Source of the DNA: an uncultured Erysipelotrichaceae bacterium
Lineage (GTDB): Bacteria; Bacillota_I; Bacilli_A; RF39; UBA660
Length of the DNA: 12,316 nucleotides
Direction: 5' to 3'
NCBI GenBank assembly: GCA_902783915.1
Contig: CACZSX010000082.1
Location: 1 to 12,316, forward strand
Positions 1 to 6,493 of this stretch are shown here, one piece after another (position 1 is the stretch's first letter; every line of letters begins with the position of its first letter). The position numbers and the translations under genes were made by a program. A model generated the notes under the pieces. The model was not told the DNA's origin, did not search any database, and saw only the letters and a program-made list of their open reading frames with translations.

Positions 1-828
1 AATAGAGATAAATCTCATCCAAATATGGGATATACATATAAAGCTTGTTGGGCTGGTTTAAATATTAATTGTAATATATGGCCACAAAGTGATATTGAAA
101 TGATTGAAAAAAGTGTTCCTGATTACGTTAATGAGGATAAATTTATGACTTATTATTTAACTATAAGTGGGCATCTTGGATATACATTTGCAGGTAATTC
201 AATGGCTACTAAGAATAGAAGTTTAGTAAAAGATATTAATGCTAATGAAAATATACAAGCTTATTTAGCAACTCAAATTGAATTAGATAGAGCTGTACAA
301 AAATTAATTGAAATGTTAGAAGAAAATGGTAAATTAGATAATACTGTAATTGCATTAAGCGCCGATCATTATCCATATGGATTAAAAACAGAAGATATAG
401 CAAATTATGCCGATTATGTACAAGATAAGAAATTTGATATACATAAGAATGCTTTCTTGTTATGGAATAGTACTATGGATAAAAATATAACTATTGATAA
501 ATATGCTTCTAGTTTAGATGCACTGCCTACTATATTAAATCTATTTGGAGTAAAATATGATTCTAGATTATTAATGGGTAGAGATATACTAAGTGATGAA
601 GAGGGGTTAGTAATCTTTAATGATAGAAGTTGGATTAGTAGCAAAGGTAAATATAATGCTGTTACAAATAGTTTTACTCCTTATGTAGATGATATAGAAG
701 AAGATTATGTAAATAAAATGAATAAAAGTATATATAATAAATTTTTAATGTCTAAGATGATATTAGACAATAATTATTATAGTAAAATACTTAGCAAAGA
801 CGATTTTAAAAATGAGTTAACTAATTAG
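1..828 (+). CDS. LtaS-type sulfatase family protein, C-terminal part (5' end outside window)
   Basis: The frame is open from base 1 (NRDKSHPNMGY...), so the gene starts upstream and the ATG at 25 is internal. About 275 residues are visible. They match the C-terminal half of the extracellular sulfatase domain of lipoteichoic acid synthase-like enzymes, which move phosphoglycerol units onto membrane glycolipids outside the cell. Visible landmarks are the RDKSHPNMGY segment at the edge, TISGH (His at 172-174; family substrate or metal pocket), and SADHYPYGL (Asp-His at about 364-369, the metal-binding DH pair). After these come DALPTILNLFG and a GRDIL segment typical of the domain end. The N-terminal membrane helices and catalytic Thr lie outside the window, so the substrate (teichoic acid or another phosphoglycerol-type polymer) cannot be fixed. 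It ends convergently with the DHH gene, overlapping it by 8 bp. Confidence 0.85.
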   Translation, partial: NRDKSHPNMGYTYKACWAGLNINCNIWPQSDIEMIEKSVPDYVNEDKFMTYYLTISGHLGYTFAGNSMATKNRSLVKDINANENIQAYLATQIELDRAVQKLIEMLEENGKLDNTVIALSADHYPYGLKTEDIANYADYVQDKKFDIHKNAFLLWNSTMDKNITIDKYASSLDALPTILNLFGVKYDSRLLMGRDILSDEEGLVIFNDRSWISSKGKYNAVTNSFTPYVDDIEEDYVNKMNKSIYNKFLMSKMILDNNYYSKILSKDDFKNELTN

Positions 829-840
829 TTAACTCATTTT
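809..840. terminator. Perfect palindromic bidirectional terminator spanning both stop codons
   Basis: A perfect 32-bp palindrome with arms AAAATGAGTTAACTAA (809-824) and TTAGTTAACTCATTTT (825-840). It continues into TTTT-rich sequence on either side, as expected for a two-way intrinsic terminator. The TAG stop of the + gene (826-828) and the TAG stop of the - gene (821-823) both lie at its centre. Confidence 0.85.
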
Positions 841-1855
841 CTTTTATATAATATTTTGGTTTTATTGCTTTAATTAATCTTTTTTCTACTTCATCTAATG
901 TACCACTATCAATTTTAGTAGCAGCTGCATGATGATTACCACCACCATCTAATTCTCTCATTATAGAACCTACATCCACAGAATCATTCCCTCTTGCACT
1001 TATAGAAATACTGCCATCATCTATTCTACCAATAGCAAATGAAGCGTCTACACCGAATTTAAGTAATGCATCTGCAGATTTAGCTAGTTCCTCTCTTTTA
1101 TATTCCATATTTGAATCGCCTACTGCAATAGCAAGTCTATAAGTATAAAATTTAACATTATTAACTACGTCCTGAACTCTTCTATAACTTTCAAAGCTTT
1201 CTACAAACCAAGTTTTTACTACTTCCATAGATGCTCCCGCATCAAATAAATCTGCCATTACTTTAGAAGTATTACCAGAAATCTTCGAAAACTTTTCAGT
1301 ATCTAAGTATATCCCTGCAAGTAAATAATTAGCTACATTTGTAGGTATTTTTATTTTATATAACCTTAATAACCTAGTAACTATTTCTGAAGCACTTGAT
1401 GCACTTGTATCTACATAATTACTTTTACCTTCCACTAAATATGGAGTAGGATCATGATGATCTATTACAACTATATCTTTATCTTTTATATTATCACTTA
1501 TACTTATCAATCTTGCATTACTTACATCAGTAAGTATTATTAAGTCTTTAGCACCATCCATAGATAAATACTTATCTTTATTAATTATAGGTGTTATTTC
1601 TTTTGCCTCACTTAAAATCCTTTGTAATCCATATTCCATCTTATATGTTGGATCATTAACCAAAACATATGATGGTTTTTTTAATTTTTTAGGAATTAAA
1701 CTAATTCCTATAGCTGATCCTATAGCATCATAATCTGCACTATTATGTGGGACTATTATAGTTCTATCATTATTTAATACTAATTCTTCTATTGAAGATT
1801 TTAACCCCTTTAAATCATTTTGTGGTATATCTTCTACTACTTTAATATCACTCAT
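821..1855 (-). CDS. DHH-DHHA1 family phosphoesterase, stand-alone (GdpP/NrnA-like)
   Basis: A 344-residue protein of the DHH superfamily: Mn-dependent phosphodiesterases acting on c-di-AMP, pApA, nanoRNA or PAP. The DHH domain has HNSADYDAIGS (residues 37-47, metal ligands H37, D41, D43), D110 in ILTDVSN, the signature DHH (132-134), and D185 in LLAGIYLDTEKF. The DHHA1 domain ends with GGGNHHAAA (304-312). Its wording is close to the catalytic end of GdpP, but the membrane helices, PAS and GGDEF parts are absent, so it is a soluble enzyme of Pde2/NrnA length. I chose the ATG at 1853-1855, not the in-frame ATG at 1894. AAAGGA precedes it, the upstream ATG has no ribosome binding site, and a good promoter lies inside those first 13 codons. 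The exact substrate is not readable. The gene is monocistronic. Confidence 0.9.
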   Translation of the reverse strand: MSDIKVVEDIPQNDLKGLKSSIEELVLNNDRTIIVPHNSADYDAIGSAIGISLIPKKLKKPSYVLVNDPTYKMEYGLQRILSEAKEITPIINKDKYLSMDGAKDLIILTDVSNARLISISDNIKDKDIVVIDHHDPTPYLVEGKSNYVDTSASSASEIVTRLLRLYKIKIPTNVANYLLAGIYLDTEKFSKISGNTSKVMADLFDAGASMEVVKTWFVESFESYRRVQDVVNNVKFYTYRLAIAVGDSNMEYKREELAKSADALLKFGVDASFAIGRIDDGSISISARGNDSVDVGSIMRELDGGGNHHAAATKIDSGTLDEVEKRLIKAIKPKYYIKENELTN

Positions 1856-1883
1856 AAAATCCTTTCTCAACCCCTTGAAAAAG

Positions 1884-1911
1884 ATTATATTCATTTATAA
1901 TTTTTAGTCAA
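1884..1911 (-). promoter_or_regulatory. Sigma-A-type promoter of the DHH phosphoesterase
   Basis: On the minus strand, TTGACT (1906-1911), a 16-bp spacer, and a perfect TATAAT (1884-1889). Transcription would start near 1877, about 20 nt before the chosen ATG. It lies just downstream of the rubrerythrin terminator, so the DHH gene is its own unit. Confidence 0.7.
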
Positions 1912-1937
1912 CTTGACAAAAAAATTAAATTGTGCAT

Positions 1938-1959
1938 TAAAAAAGTAGCTTGCGCTACT
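1938..1959 (-). terminator. Intrinsic terminator of the SDR-PLP-rubrerythrin unit
   Basis: On the minus strand, stem AGTAGC, tetraloop GCAA (a stable GNRA loop), stem GCTACT, then a T tract (1939-1944). The stem overlaps the last two bases of the rubrerythrin stop codon. Confidence 0.85.
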
Positions 1960-2497
1960 AATAATTTTCTGCTTTAATTTCAAAATAACTTTTTGGATGA
2001 TTACATACCGGACATACTTCAGGGGCTTTCTTACCAACTACTATATGTCCACAATTTCTACATTTCCAAATTCTATCTCCATCTTTACTAAATACTAAGT
2101 CACCATCAACATTTTCTAGTAACTTTCTATATCTTTCTTCATGTTCTTTTTCTATTTTGCCTACTTCTTCAAACAAATATGCAATTCTATTAAATCCTTC
2201 TTCTTTAGCCTCTTTAGCAAATCTCTCATACATATCTGTCCATTCAAAATTTTCACCATCTGCTGCTGCTTTTAAATTTTCACTTGTAGATTTAATATCT
2301 CCGCCTTCTAATAATTTAAACCACAATTTAGCATGTTCCTTTTCATTCTCTGCTGTTTCTAAAAATATAGCAGCAATTTGCTCATATCCCTCTTTTTTAG
2401 CTTTACTAGCAAAGTAAGTATATTTATTTCTTGCTTGTGATTCACCTGCAAAAGCTTCCATTAAATTTCTTTCAGTTTTACTTCCTTTTAATTCCAT
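1958..2497 (-). CDS. rbr: Rubrerythrin
   Basis: A 179-residue cytoplasmic non-haem iron peroxidase that reduces hydrogen peroxide in anaerobes, taking electrons through its rubredoxin domain. The four-helix diiron domain has NLMEAFAGESQARNKY (E19), the first ENEKEH (E52, H55), EWTDMY (E85) and the second IEKEH (116-119). The C-terminal rubredoxin-like domain carries CRNC (C146, C149) and CPVC (C162, C165) and ends in the usual HPKSYFE. The start at 2495-2497 is fixed by GGAGG (2503-2507) five bases upstream and by the typical beginning MELKGSKTERNL; the longer frame to 2542 adds 15 unsupported residues. It follows the PLP enzyme by 34 bp on the same strand. A private promoter is possible (TTGAAA 2537-2542, TAAAAT 2514-2519) but would leave almost no leader, so co-transcription is more likely. 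Confidence 0.97.
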   Translation of the reverse strand: MELKGSKTERNLMEAFAGESQARNKYTYFASKAKKEGYEQIAAIFLETAENEKEHAKLWFKLLEGGDIKSTSENLKAAADGENFEWTDMYERFAKEAKEEGFNRIAYLFEEVGKIEKEHEERYRKLLENVDGDLVFSKDGDRIWKCRNCGHIVVGKKAPEVCPVCNHPKSYFEIKAENY

Positions 2498-2531
2498 AAC
2501 TACCTCCATAATAATTTTATTATATATTAAA

Positions 2532-3764
2532 TTATTTTTCAAGCATGCTTATTGCTTTTAATACACCTATCTTACCATATTGATATGTAAGAGCCCCTTG
2601 TTGATACGCAATATAAGGCTCTCTTATTGGACCATCACAAGATAGTTCAATAGATGAACCTTGAGTAAATGAACCAGACGCCATTATAACTTCATCATCA
2701 TAACCAGGCATATCCCAAGGTATAGGTATTACATTTGAATCTATTGGAGATGCACTTTGAATACCTTGGCAATATTTAATTAGTTTATCTTTATCATTAA
2801 ATATTATATTTTGTACTATATCTACTCTTTCATCATTCCATTTTGGTTCCACAGAATATCCTAATTTTTCTAATATCTTAGATGTAAATATAGATGTTTT
2901 TAACGCCTCTTTAACTACATTAGGAGAAAGAAATAAACCAAGTAATATATCTTTATTCATATTCATAGAAGGTCCAACTTCTTTAGCTTCTCCTGGTACA
3001 TTTAATCTTTCTGAACATAAATGTATTAAATCTTTTCTACCACATATATAAGCGCCATTAGATGTTATACCTGCACCTAAATTCTTAATTAATGATCCAA
3101 CCACAATATCTGCGCCTACCTCAGTAGGTTCTTTTTTAGAAACAAACTCACAATAACAATTATCAATCATTACTATAGTATTAGGTGATACTCTTTTAAT
3201 TAATTTAATCACTTTTTCTACCTTATCTATACTAATACTCTTTCTAGTAGAATATCCTTTACTTCTTTGTATTTCAATTACCTTTACAAAACTATTACTT
3301 AATCTTTCTTCTATCTTTTTATAATCAAAATCATCATTTAATAAATCAATCTGCTCATAATTTATATTAAAACTCTTTAGAGAACTATTATTATCCCTAA
3401 TACCTATTACTTCATCTAAAGTATCATATGGTTTACCACTTATACTCAATAAAGTATCGCTTGGCCTTAGTAATGCGAATAAGCATACTGTAATAGCATG
3501 TGTTCCAGATATAAATTGGCTTCTTACTAAAGCATCTTCACATTTAAATACATCTTTATATACATTTTCAATAGTGTCTCTTCCCAAATCATTATATCCA
3601 TATCCAGTAGTAGTATAAAAATGATTGGTAGATATATTATTATTTTTAAATACATTTAATACTTTTAAACTATTATACATAGATATATCTTCTACATTAT
3701 CATATATATCTTTCAATTCTATTTCACATTCATTTGCTAGTTTTAATAACTTTTCATCTATCAT
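2532..3764 (-). CDS. PLP-dependent enzyme, methionine gamma-lyase/'aluminium resistance' family
   Basis: A 410-residue fold-type I PLP enzyme of the Cys/Met-metabolism superfamily, matching the Bacillota branch annotated as 'methionine gamma-lyase family' or 'aluminium resistance protein' (YnbB-like). Landmarks are the GYGYNDLGRDTIE start of the catalytic part (54-66), RSQFISGTHA (81-90, cofactor-phosphate region), IQRSKGYSTR (165-174), the PLP-ring Asp in MIDNCYCEFV (D201), and the Schiff-base lysine in GSLIKNLGAG (K227). The C-terminal MASGSFTQGSSIELSCDGP segment is also typical of this branch. The reaction is probably cleavage or exchange at a Cys- or Met-like side chain. The substrate is not established for this branch and the name should be read loosely. 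It starts 4 bp after the SDR stop, and its ribosome binding site (GGGTGA) overlaps that stop, which implies translational coupling. Confidence 0.9.
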   Translation of the reverse strand: MIDEKLLKLANECEIELKDIYDNVEDISMYNSLKVLNVFKNNNISTNHFYTTTGYGYNDLGRDTIENVYKDVFKCEDALVRSQFISGTHAITVCLFALLRPSDTLLSISGKPYDTLDEVIGIRDNNSSLKSFNINYEQIDLLNDDFDYKKIEERLSNSFVKVIEIQRSKGYSTRKSISIDKVEKVIKLIKRVSPNTIVMIDNCYCEFVSKKEPTEVGADIVVGSLIKNLGAGITSNGAYICGRKDLIHLCSERLNVPGEAKEVGPSMNMNKDILLGLFLSPNVVKEALKTSIFTSKILEKLGYSVEPKWNDERVDIVQNIIFNDKDKLIKYCQGIQSASPIDSNVIPIPWDMPGYDDEVIMASGSFTQGSSIELSCDGPIREPYIAYQQGALTYQYGKIGVLKAISMLEK

Positions 3765-3768
3765 ATTA

Positions 3769-4437
3769 TCACCCGATCCTTACTAATTCGCCACTTTTAA
3801 TACTTTTATCATTATATATTTCATATATTCTCTTAGCAACTTCTTCTTTTTTTAATAATTCAGATTGATTAATTCTTTTTAATTCACTTTTTAAATAATC
3901 TGGATTCATGGAAAGTACACTTTCCGTATCAATCCAATTAGGAAGTATTCCTATTACTCTTAAATCATGATAATTTAATGCAAATGTTTTAGTAACTATA
4001 TTTAATCCTGCTTTAGAAGATGAATAATCTATATTTAATGTACTATATGTATCAATTGAATCAGTAGATGAAATATTAATTATTTCTTTTATCCCATTAC
4101 TAACTGCATACTTACACATCATAAAAGTACTTACTAGGTTTACTTCTAATACTTTCATAAATTCTTCCTTAGATTTATATTCTATTTCATTATCCATAGA
4201 TATAGATGCATTATTTATTAATAAATCTATTTTATAATTATAAAATACATTCTTAATATCTTCTTCATTAGTAATATCTAATTTTATCACATCTACATTA
4301 ATCTCATCTTTTAATTTTAGTGCACTATCAAAACTAGTATTATATCCAATTATAACTTTGTAATTATTCTTAATAAATTCTCTTGCTAATGATGCCCCCA
4401 AACCTTGTGCACCGCCAGTTATTAATACAGTTTTCAT
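3769..4437 (-). CDS. Short-chain dehydrogenase/reductase (SDR, FabG-like)
   Basis: A 222-residue classical SDR with a Rossmann fold and NAD(P)H-dependent carbonyl or hydroxyl chemistry in the cytoplasm. The nucleotide-binding motif is TGGAQGLG (7-14), followed by the LDITNEED region (53-60), LLINNAS (72-78), active-site Ser in NISS (123-124), and the catalytic YSSSK (Y138, K142). After that, the usual PG motif reads LPNWIDTE (165-172), so the Gly is replaced by Asn. At 222 residues it is shorter than typical FabG (about 245) and lacks the usual C-terminal extension. No acyl-carrier or fatty-acid genes are near, so a FabG role is not supported. It is first in the unit with the PLP enzyme and rubrerythrin. 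The ATG follows GGTGAT. Confidence 0.92.
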   Translation of the reverse strand: MKTVLITGGAQGLGASLAREFIKNNYKVIIGYNTSFDSALKLKDEINVDVIKLDITNEEDIKNVFYNYKIDLLINNASISMDNEIEYKSKEEFMKVLEVNLVSTFMMCKYAVSNGIKEIINISSTDSIDTYSTLNIDYSSSKAGLNIVTKTFALNYHDLRVIGILPNWIDTESVLSMNPDYLKSELKRINQSELLKKEEVAKRIYEIYNDKSIKSGELVRIG

Positions 4438-4452
4438 AAAATCACCAACACT

Positions 4453-4481
4453 ATTATAGATAAAGTTACATTTTTAAGCAA
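4453..4481 (-). promoter_or_regulatory. Promoter of the SDR-PLP-rubrerythrin unit
   Basis: On the minus strand, TTGCTT (4476-4481), a 17-bp spacer and a perfect TATAAT (4453-4458), 15 bp upstream of the SDR ATG. It is back-to-back with the promoter of the small + strand gene. Confidence 0.7.
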
Positions 4482-4492
4482 GATATTTCTTG
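4479..4492. promoter_or_regulatory. Dyad CAAGA-N4-TCTTG between two divergent -35 boxes, candidate operator
   Basis: An inverted repeat CAAGA (4479-4483), TATT, TCTTG (4488-4492). It overlaps the -35 of the minus promoter (4476-4481) and the -35 of the plus promoter (4490-4495), so one bound protein could act on both. The arms are only 5 bp, so chance is possible. Confidence 0.3.
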
Positions 4493-4518
4493 TTATATTA
4501 ATACATTTGTTGTATAAT
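4490..4518 (+). promoter_or_regulatory. Promoter of the small Lys-rich protein gene
   Basis: TTGTTA (4490-4495), a 17-bp spacer and a perfect TATAAT (4513-4518). The start point would fall close to 4525, giving a leader of only about 11 nt that begins at the ribosome binding site. Confidence 0.7.
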
Positions 4519-4535
4519 CAAATGCGGAGGGAAGT

Positions 4536-4658
4536 ATGAAAGTTATTAAGAAAGAATTACCAGAAGGAGTAAGAAAAAAATTTGATACTAAGATTGGTAA
4601 GAAAGTTAAAATATTAAATAGTTTATATTATGATAAAAAGAACAAGAAATCAAAGTAA
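4536..4658 (+). CDS. Small, highly basic 40-residue protein, unrecognised
   Basis: A 40-codon frame (MKVIKKELPEGVRKKFDTKI to ...KNKKSK) with every sign of a real gene: a promoter at 4490-4518, a strong GGAGGG ribosome binding site (4526-4531) with good spacing to the ATG, and a terminator on its stop codon. It has 14 Lys, 1 Arg and only 4 acidic residues, so the net charge is about +11. There is no membrane segment, no Cys and no Trp. The last six residues (KNKKSK) are partly dictated by the terminator stem. Such charge suggests binding to RNA, DNA, ribosome or an acidic partner, but I recognise no family. It is divergent from the SDR unit and convergent with the chaperonin operon, and it is alone on its strand here. 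Confidence 0.72.
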   Translation: MKVIKKELPEGVRKKFDTKIGKKVKILNSLYYDKKNKKSK

Positions 4659-4671
4659 TCTTGTTCTTTTT
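4635..4671. terminator. Bidirectional terminator shared by the small gene and the HTH operon
   Basis: A 13-bp stem AAAAAGAACAAGA (4635-4647) / TCTTGTTCTTTTT (4659-4671) with an 11-nt loop. It gives a T tract in both directions. The stop codon of the + gene lies in the loop and that of the - gene at 4670-4672. Confidence 0.85.
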
Positions 4672-4945
4672 ATTTTGAATAATTAATAATTTGATTTATT
4701 ATTTTATTAAATTTTTTATCTGATATTTTGTATTTAATAGTATCATCTATTTCTAATTTAGTAATAACTTTTTTATTAATTAAAAATTCTAATTGATGCA
4801 TTATTGAAATTGTATTTAAATTAATACTATCCGATAATTCTTCACTTGTGCATTCATTCCCATAAATAGCAACAAGTATTCTTAAACGATTAAAATCCAT
4901 AAATATTTCGTACAAATTATAAATTTTATTTACTTCACTACCCAT
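4670..4945 (-). CDS. ArsR-like winged helix-turn-helix protein
   Basis: A 91-residue protein whose order fits a small winged-helix transcription factor of the ArsR type. An N-terminal helix (YNLYEIFMDFNRLRIL, 10-25) resembles the ArsR 'DPTRLRIL' signature. Then come SEELSDSINLN and ISIMHQLEFLINKKVI (recognition helix, about 47-62), and a beta-wing ITKLEIDDTIKYKIS (61-75). It lacks the ELCVCDL-type metal-binding Cys pair; the only Cys (residue 32) sits in NECTSEEL. The effector is therefore unknown and a metal is not supported. The ATG follows AGGAG. It is last in the four-gene minus-strand operon, 27 bp after the chaperonin gene. An autoregulator of that operon is a plausible inference, but the operon dyad could equally be a LexA site. 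Confidence 0.78.
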   Translation of the reverse strand: MGSEVNKIYNLYEIFMDFNRLRILVAIYGNECTSEELSDSINLNTISIMHQLEFLINKKVITKLEIDDTIKYKISDKKFNKIINQIINYSK

Positions 4946-4972
4946 ATACTACTCCTAATTATTCTAATTACA

Positions 4973-6493
4973 TTATACTATATTATTATCAACTTCATCA
5001 TTGTTTTCATTTATAATTAGACTTTTTGTAGTTAAAAGCATACCCGCTATTGAAGTAGCATTAACTAAAGAATTAATAACTACCTCTAAAGAATCAATAA
5101 TTTTAGTATTTTCAACACTTTCATATTTAGAAGTTACTACATTATAAACTTTTTTATAATTACTACTTATTATATTTTTTAATGCATCATCAGCACCAGC
5201 ATTACTAAGTATTTGTTTTAAAGGTGATTTTAGTGCAATTTTATATACACTTGAATATATATCATTATTTAACTCTTCAGAAATTTTATATAAAGGTAAT
5301 CCAGATCCAACTACTATTCCATTATATGCACTTGATATGGAACATAAAGCATCATCAAATCTCATCTTTTTTTCTCTTCTTTCAGCTTTTGTAGGAGAAC
5401 CCACAACTATCTCTGCTGTTTTATTTTTAAGCATTGCTATATTTTTATAATAGTAATCTTTTTCATATTCATCTATTTCATTTGATAATATTTTTTCTAA
5501 TTGTATAATTCTATTTTTAATTTCTTCATTTAATTCAAAACTAATTGTAGTTATATCCTTATTTATTTTTATTTGTGGAACAAACCCTAATGATTTTATA
5601 TTATAAGAATCATGGTTTATACTTGCAGAAGAAATGCTAGATAAATCTCTTAATATATTTAACTGTTTAAAACCATATTGCGGATTTTTAAGAAGTATTA
5701 TTTTATATCCTTCATTTATTACTAATGATAATATTTCATTTATAAATGTTTCTTCATAATCTGATGCAATAATTATTAAACTTTTATTATTTTCATTTAT
5801 AAAATTTAATATAGAAGAGATTTCTTCTAATGAATAAATAATAGAATCAGATAACAATATATAACTAGAATTATATATTGTTTCATTGCTTTTTAAAAAA
5901 TATGGTGACACTATGTCAGTATCAAAAGAGTATCCTTTTAAAAATCTTACATACGTATCATATTCGCCTTCTTTTATAACTATAGAATTTTTATCTTTAA
6001 TTCTAATATATGTACTATATATTAAATTACCAATTTCAGTATCATTACTTGATACATTAGAAATATTTAACAATTCTTCTTTAGTTGGTTTTCTACTATT
6101 TTCTTTTAGTTTATTTATTATTATATCTTTTATATTATCAAATTCTTTTTTTAATACCATTGGGCTTATACCCTGATCTATTAATTTTATTCCCTCATTA
6201 TATATACTTTGTAATAATACTAATGTTGTAGTTGTACCATCACCAACATTTTCATTAGTTTTTATAGTTGCTTCTTTTGCTAATTCTAATATTGTATTTA
6301 CAACTATATCATCACTTTCTATATTTTCTGCAATAGTTACGCCATCATTAGTTATATAGGGATTCGATAAAGAATGATCTATTATTGCATTAGAACCTCC
6401 CGGACCCAAAGTCATCTTAACCGTATTACATAACAAATTTATAGCATTCTCTATATTTTTTCTTAATTCATCATTACATATCACTTTTTTCAT
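4973..6493 (-). CDS. Divergent group I chaperonin (GroEL-like), no GGM tail
   Basis: A 506-residue protein alignable with GroEL end to end. Nucleotide-site features are retained: TLGPGG (28-33), NDGVTIAENIE with Asp50 (GroEL D52), GDGTTTT with Asp85 (D87), FDDAL with Asp381 (the ATP-hydrolysing D398), and IIDS with Asp467 (D495). Differences are many. TLGPKGRN reads TLGPGGSN, and the AGGG loop reads VGSG (395-398). In the apical domain VSPYF (195-199) is kept, but GroEL Tyr199 becomes Ile and the region is shortened. The flexible GGM tail is replaced by NNDEVDNNIV. I use the ATG at 6491-6493, which is better spaced from AGGTGA than the ATG two codons earlier. It overlaps the upstream gene by 20 bp. 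No groES is present in the window. It is probably a specialised second chaperonin, but the only copy of a divergent lineage cannot be excluded. Confidence 0.9.
   Translation of the reverse strand: MKKVICNDELRKNIENAINLLCNTVKMTLGPGGSNAIIDHSLSNPYITNDGVTIAENIESDDIVVNTILELAKEATIKTNENVGDGTTTTLVLLQSIYNEGIKLIDQGISPMVLKKEFDNIKDIIINKLKENSRKPTKEELLNISNVSSNDTEIGNLIYSTYIRIKDKNSIVIKEGEYDTYVRFLKGYSFDTDIVSPYFLKSNETIYNSSYILLSDSIIYSLEEISSILNFINENNKSLIIIASDYEETFINEILSLVINEGYKIILLKNPQYGFKQLNILRDLSSISSASINHDSYNIKSLGFVPQIKINKDITTISFELNEEIKNRIIQLEKILSNEIDEYEKDYYYKNIAMLKNKTAEIVVGSPTKAERREKKMRFDDALCSISSAYNGIVVGSGLPLYKISEELNNDIYSSVYKIALKSPLKQILSNAGADDALKNIISSNYKKVYNVVTSKYESVENTKIIDSLEVVINSLVNATSIAGMLLTTKSLIINENNDEVDNNIV

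Noticed and set aside
1856..1894. Upstream ATG extending the DHH protein by 13 residues
   Set aside because: It has no ribosome binding site, and a -10/-35 promoter lies in these codons; the ATG at 1855 has AAAGGA.
2509..2540. AT-only inverted repeat (AATAATTT/AAATTATT) between the PLP and rubrerythrin genes as a terminator
   Set aside because: There is no GC pair and no T tract after it in the direction of transcription; such repeats are expected in this base composition.
2498..2542. Longer rubrerythrin start (15 extra residues)
   Set aside because: GGAGG is placed for the ATG at 2497, and the family begins at MELKGSK.
5886..6176. Open frames antisense to the chaperonin and other large genes
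   Set aside because: They are mirror frames of well-supported genes, without ribosome binding sites or promoter context.
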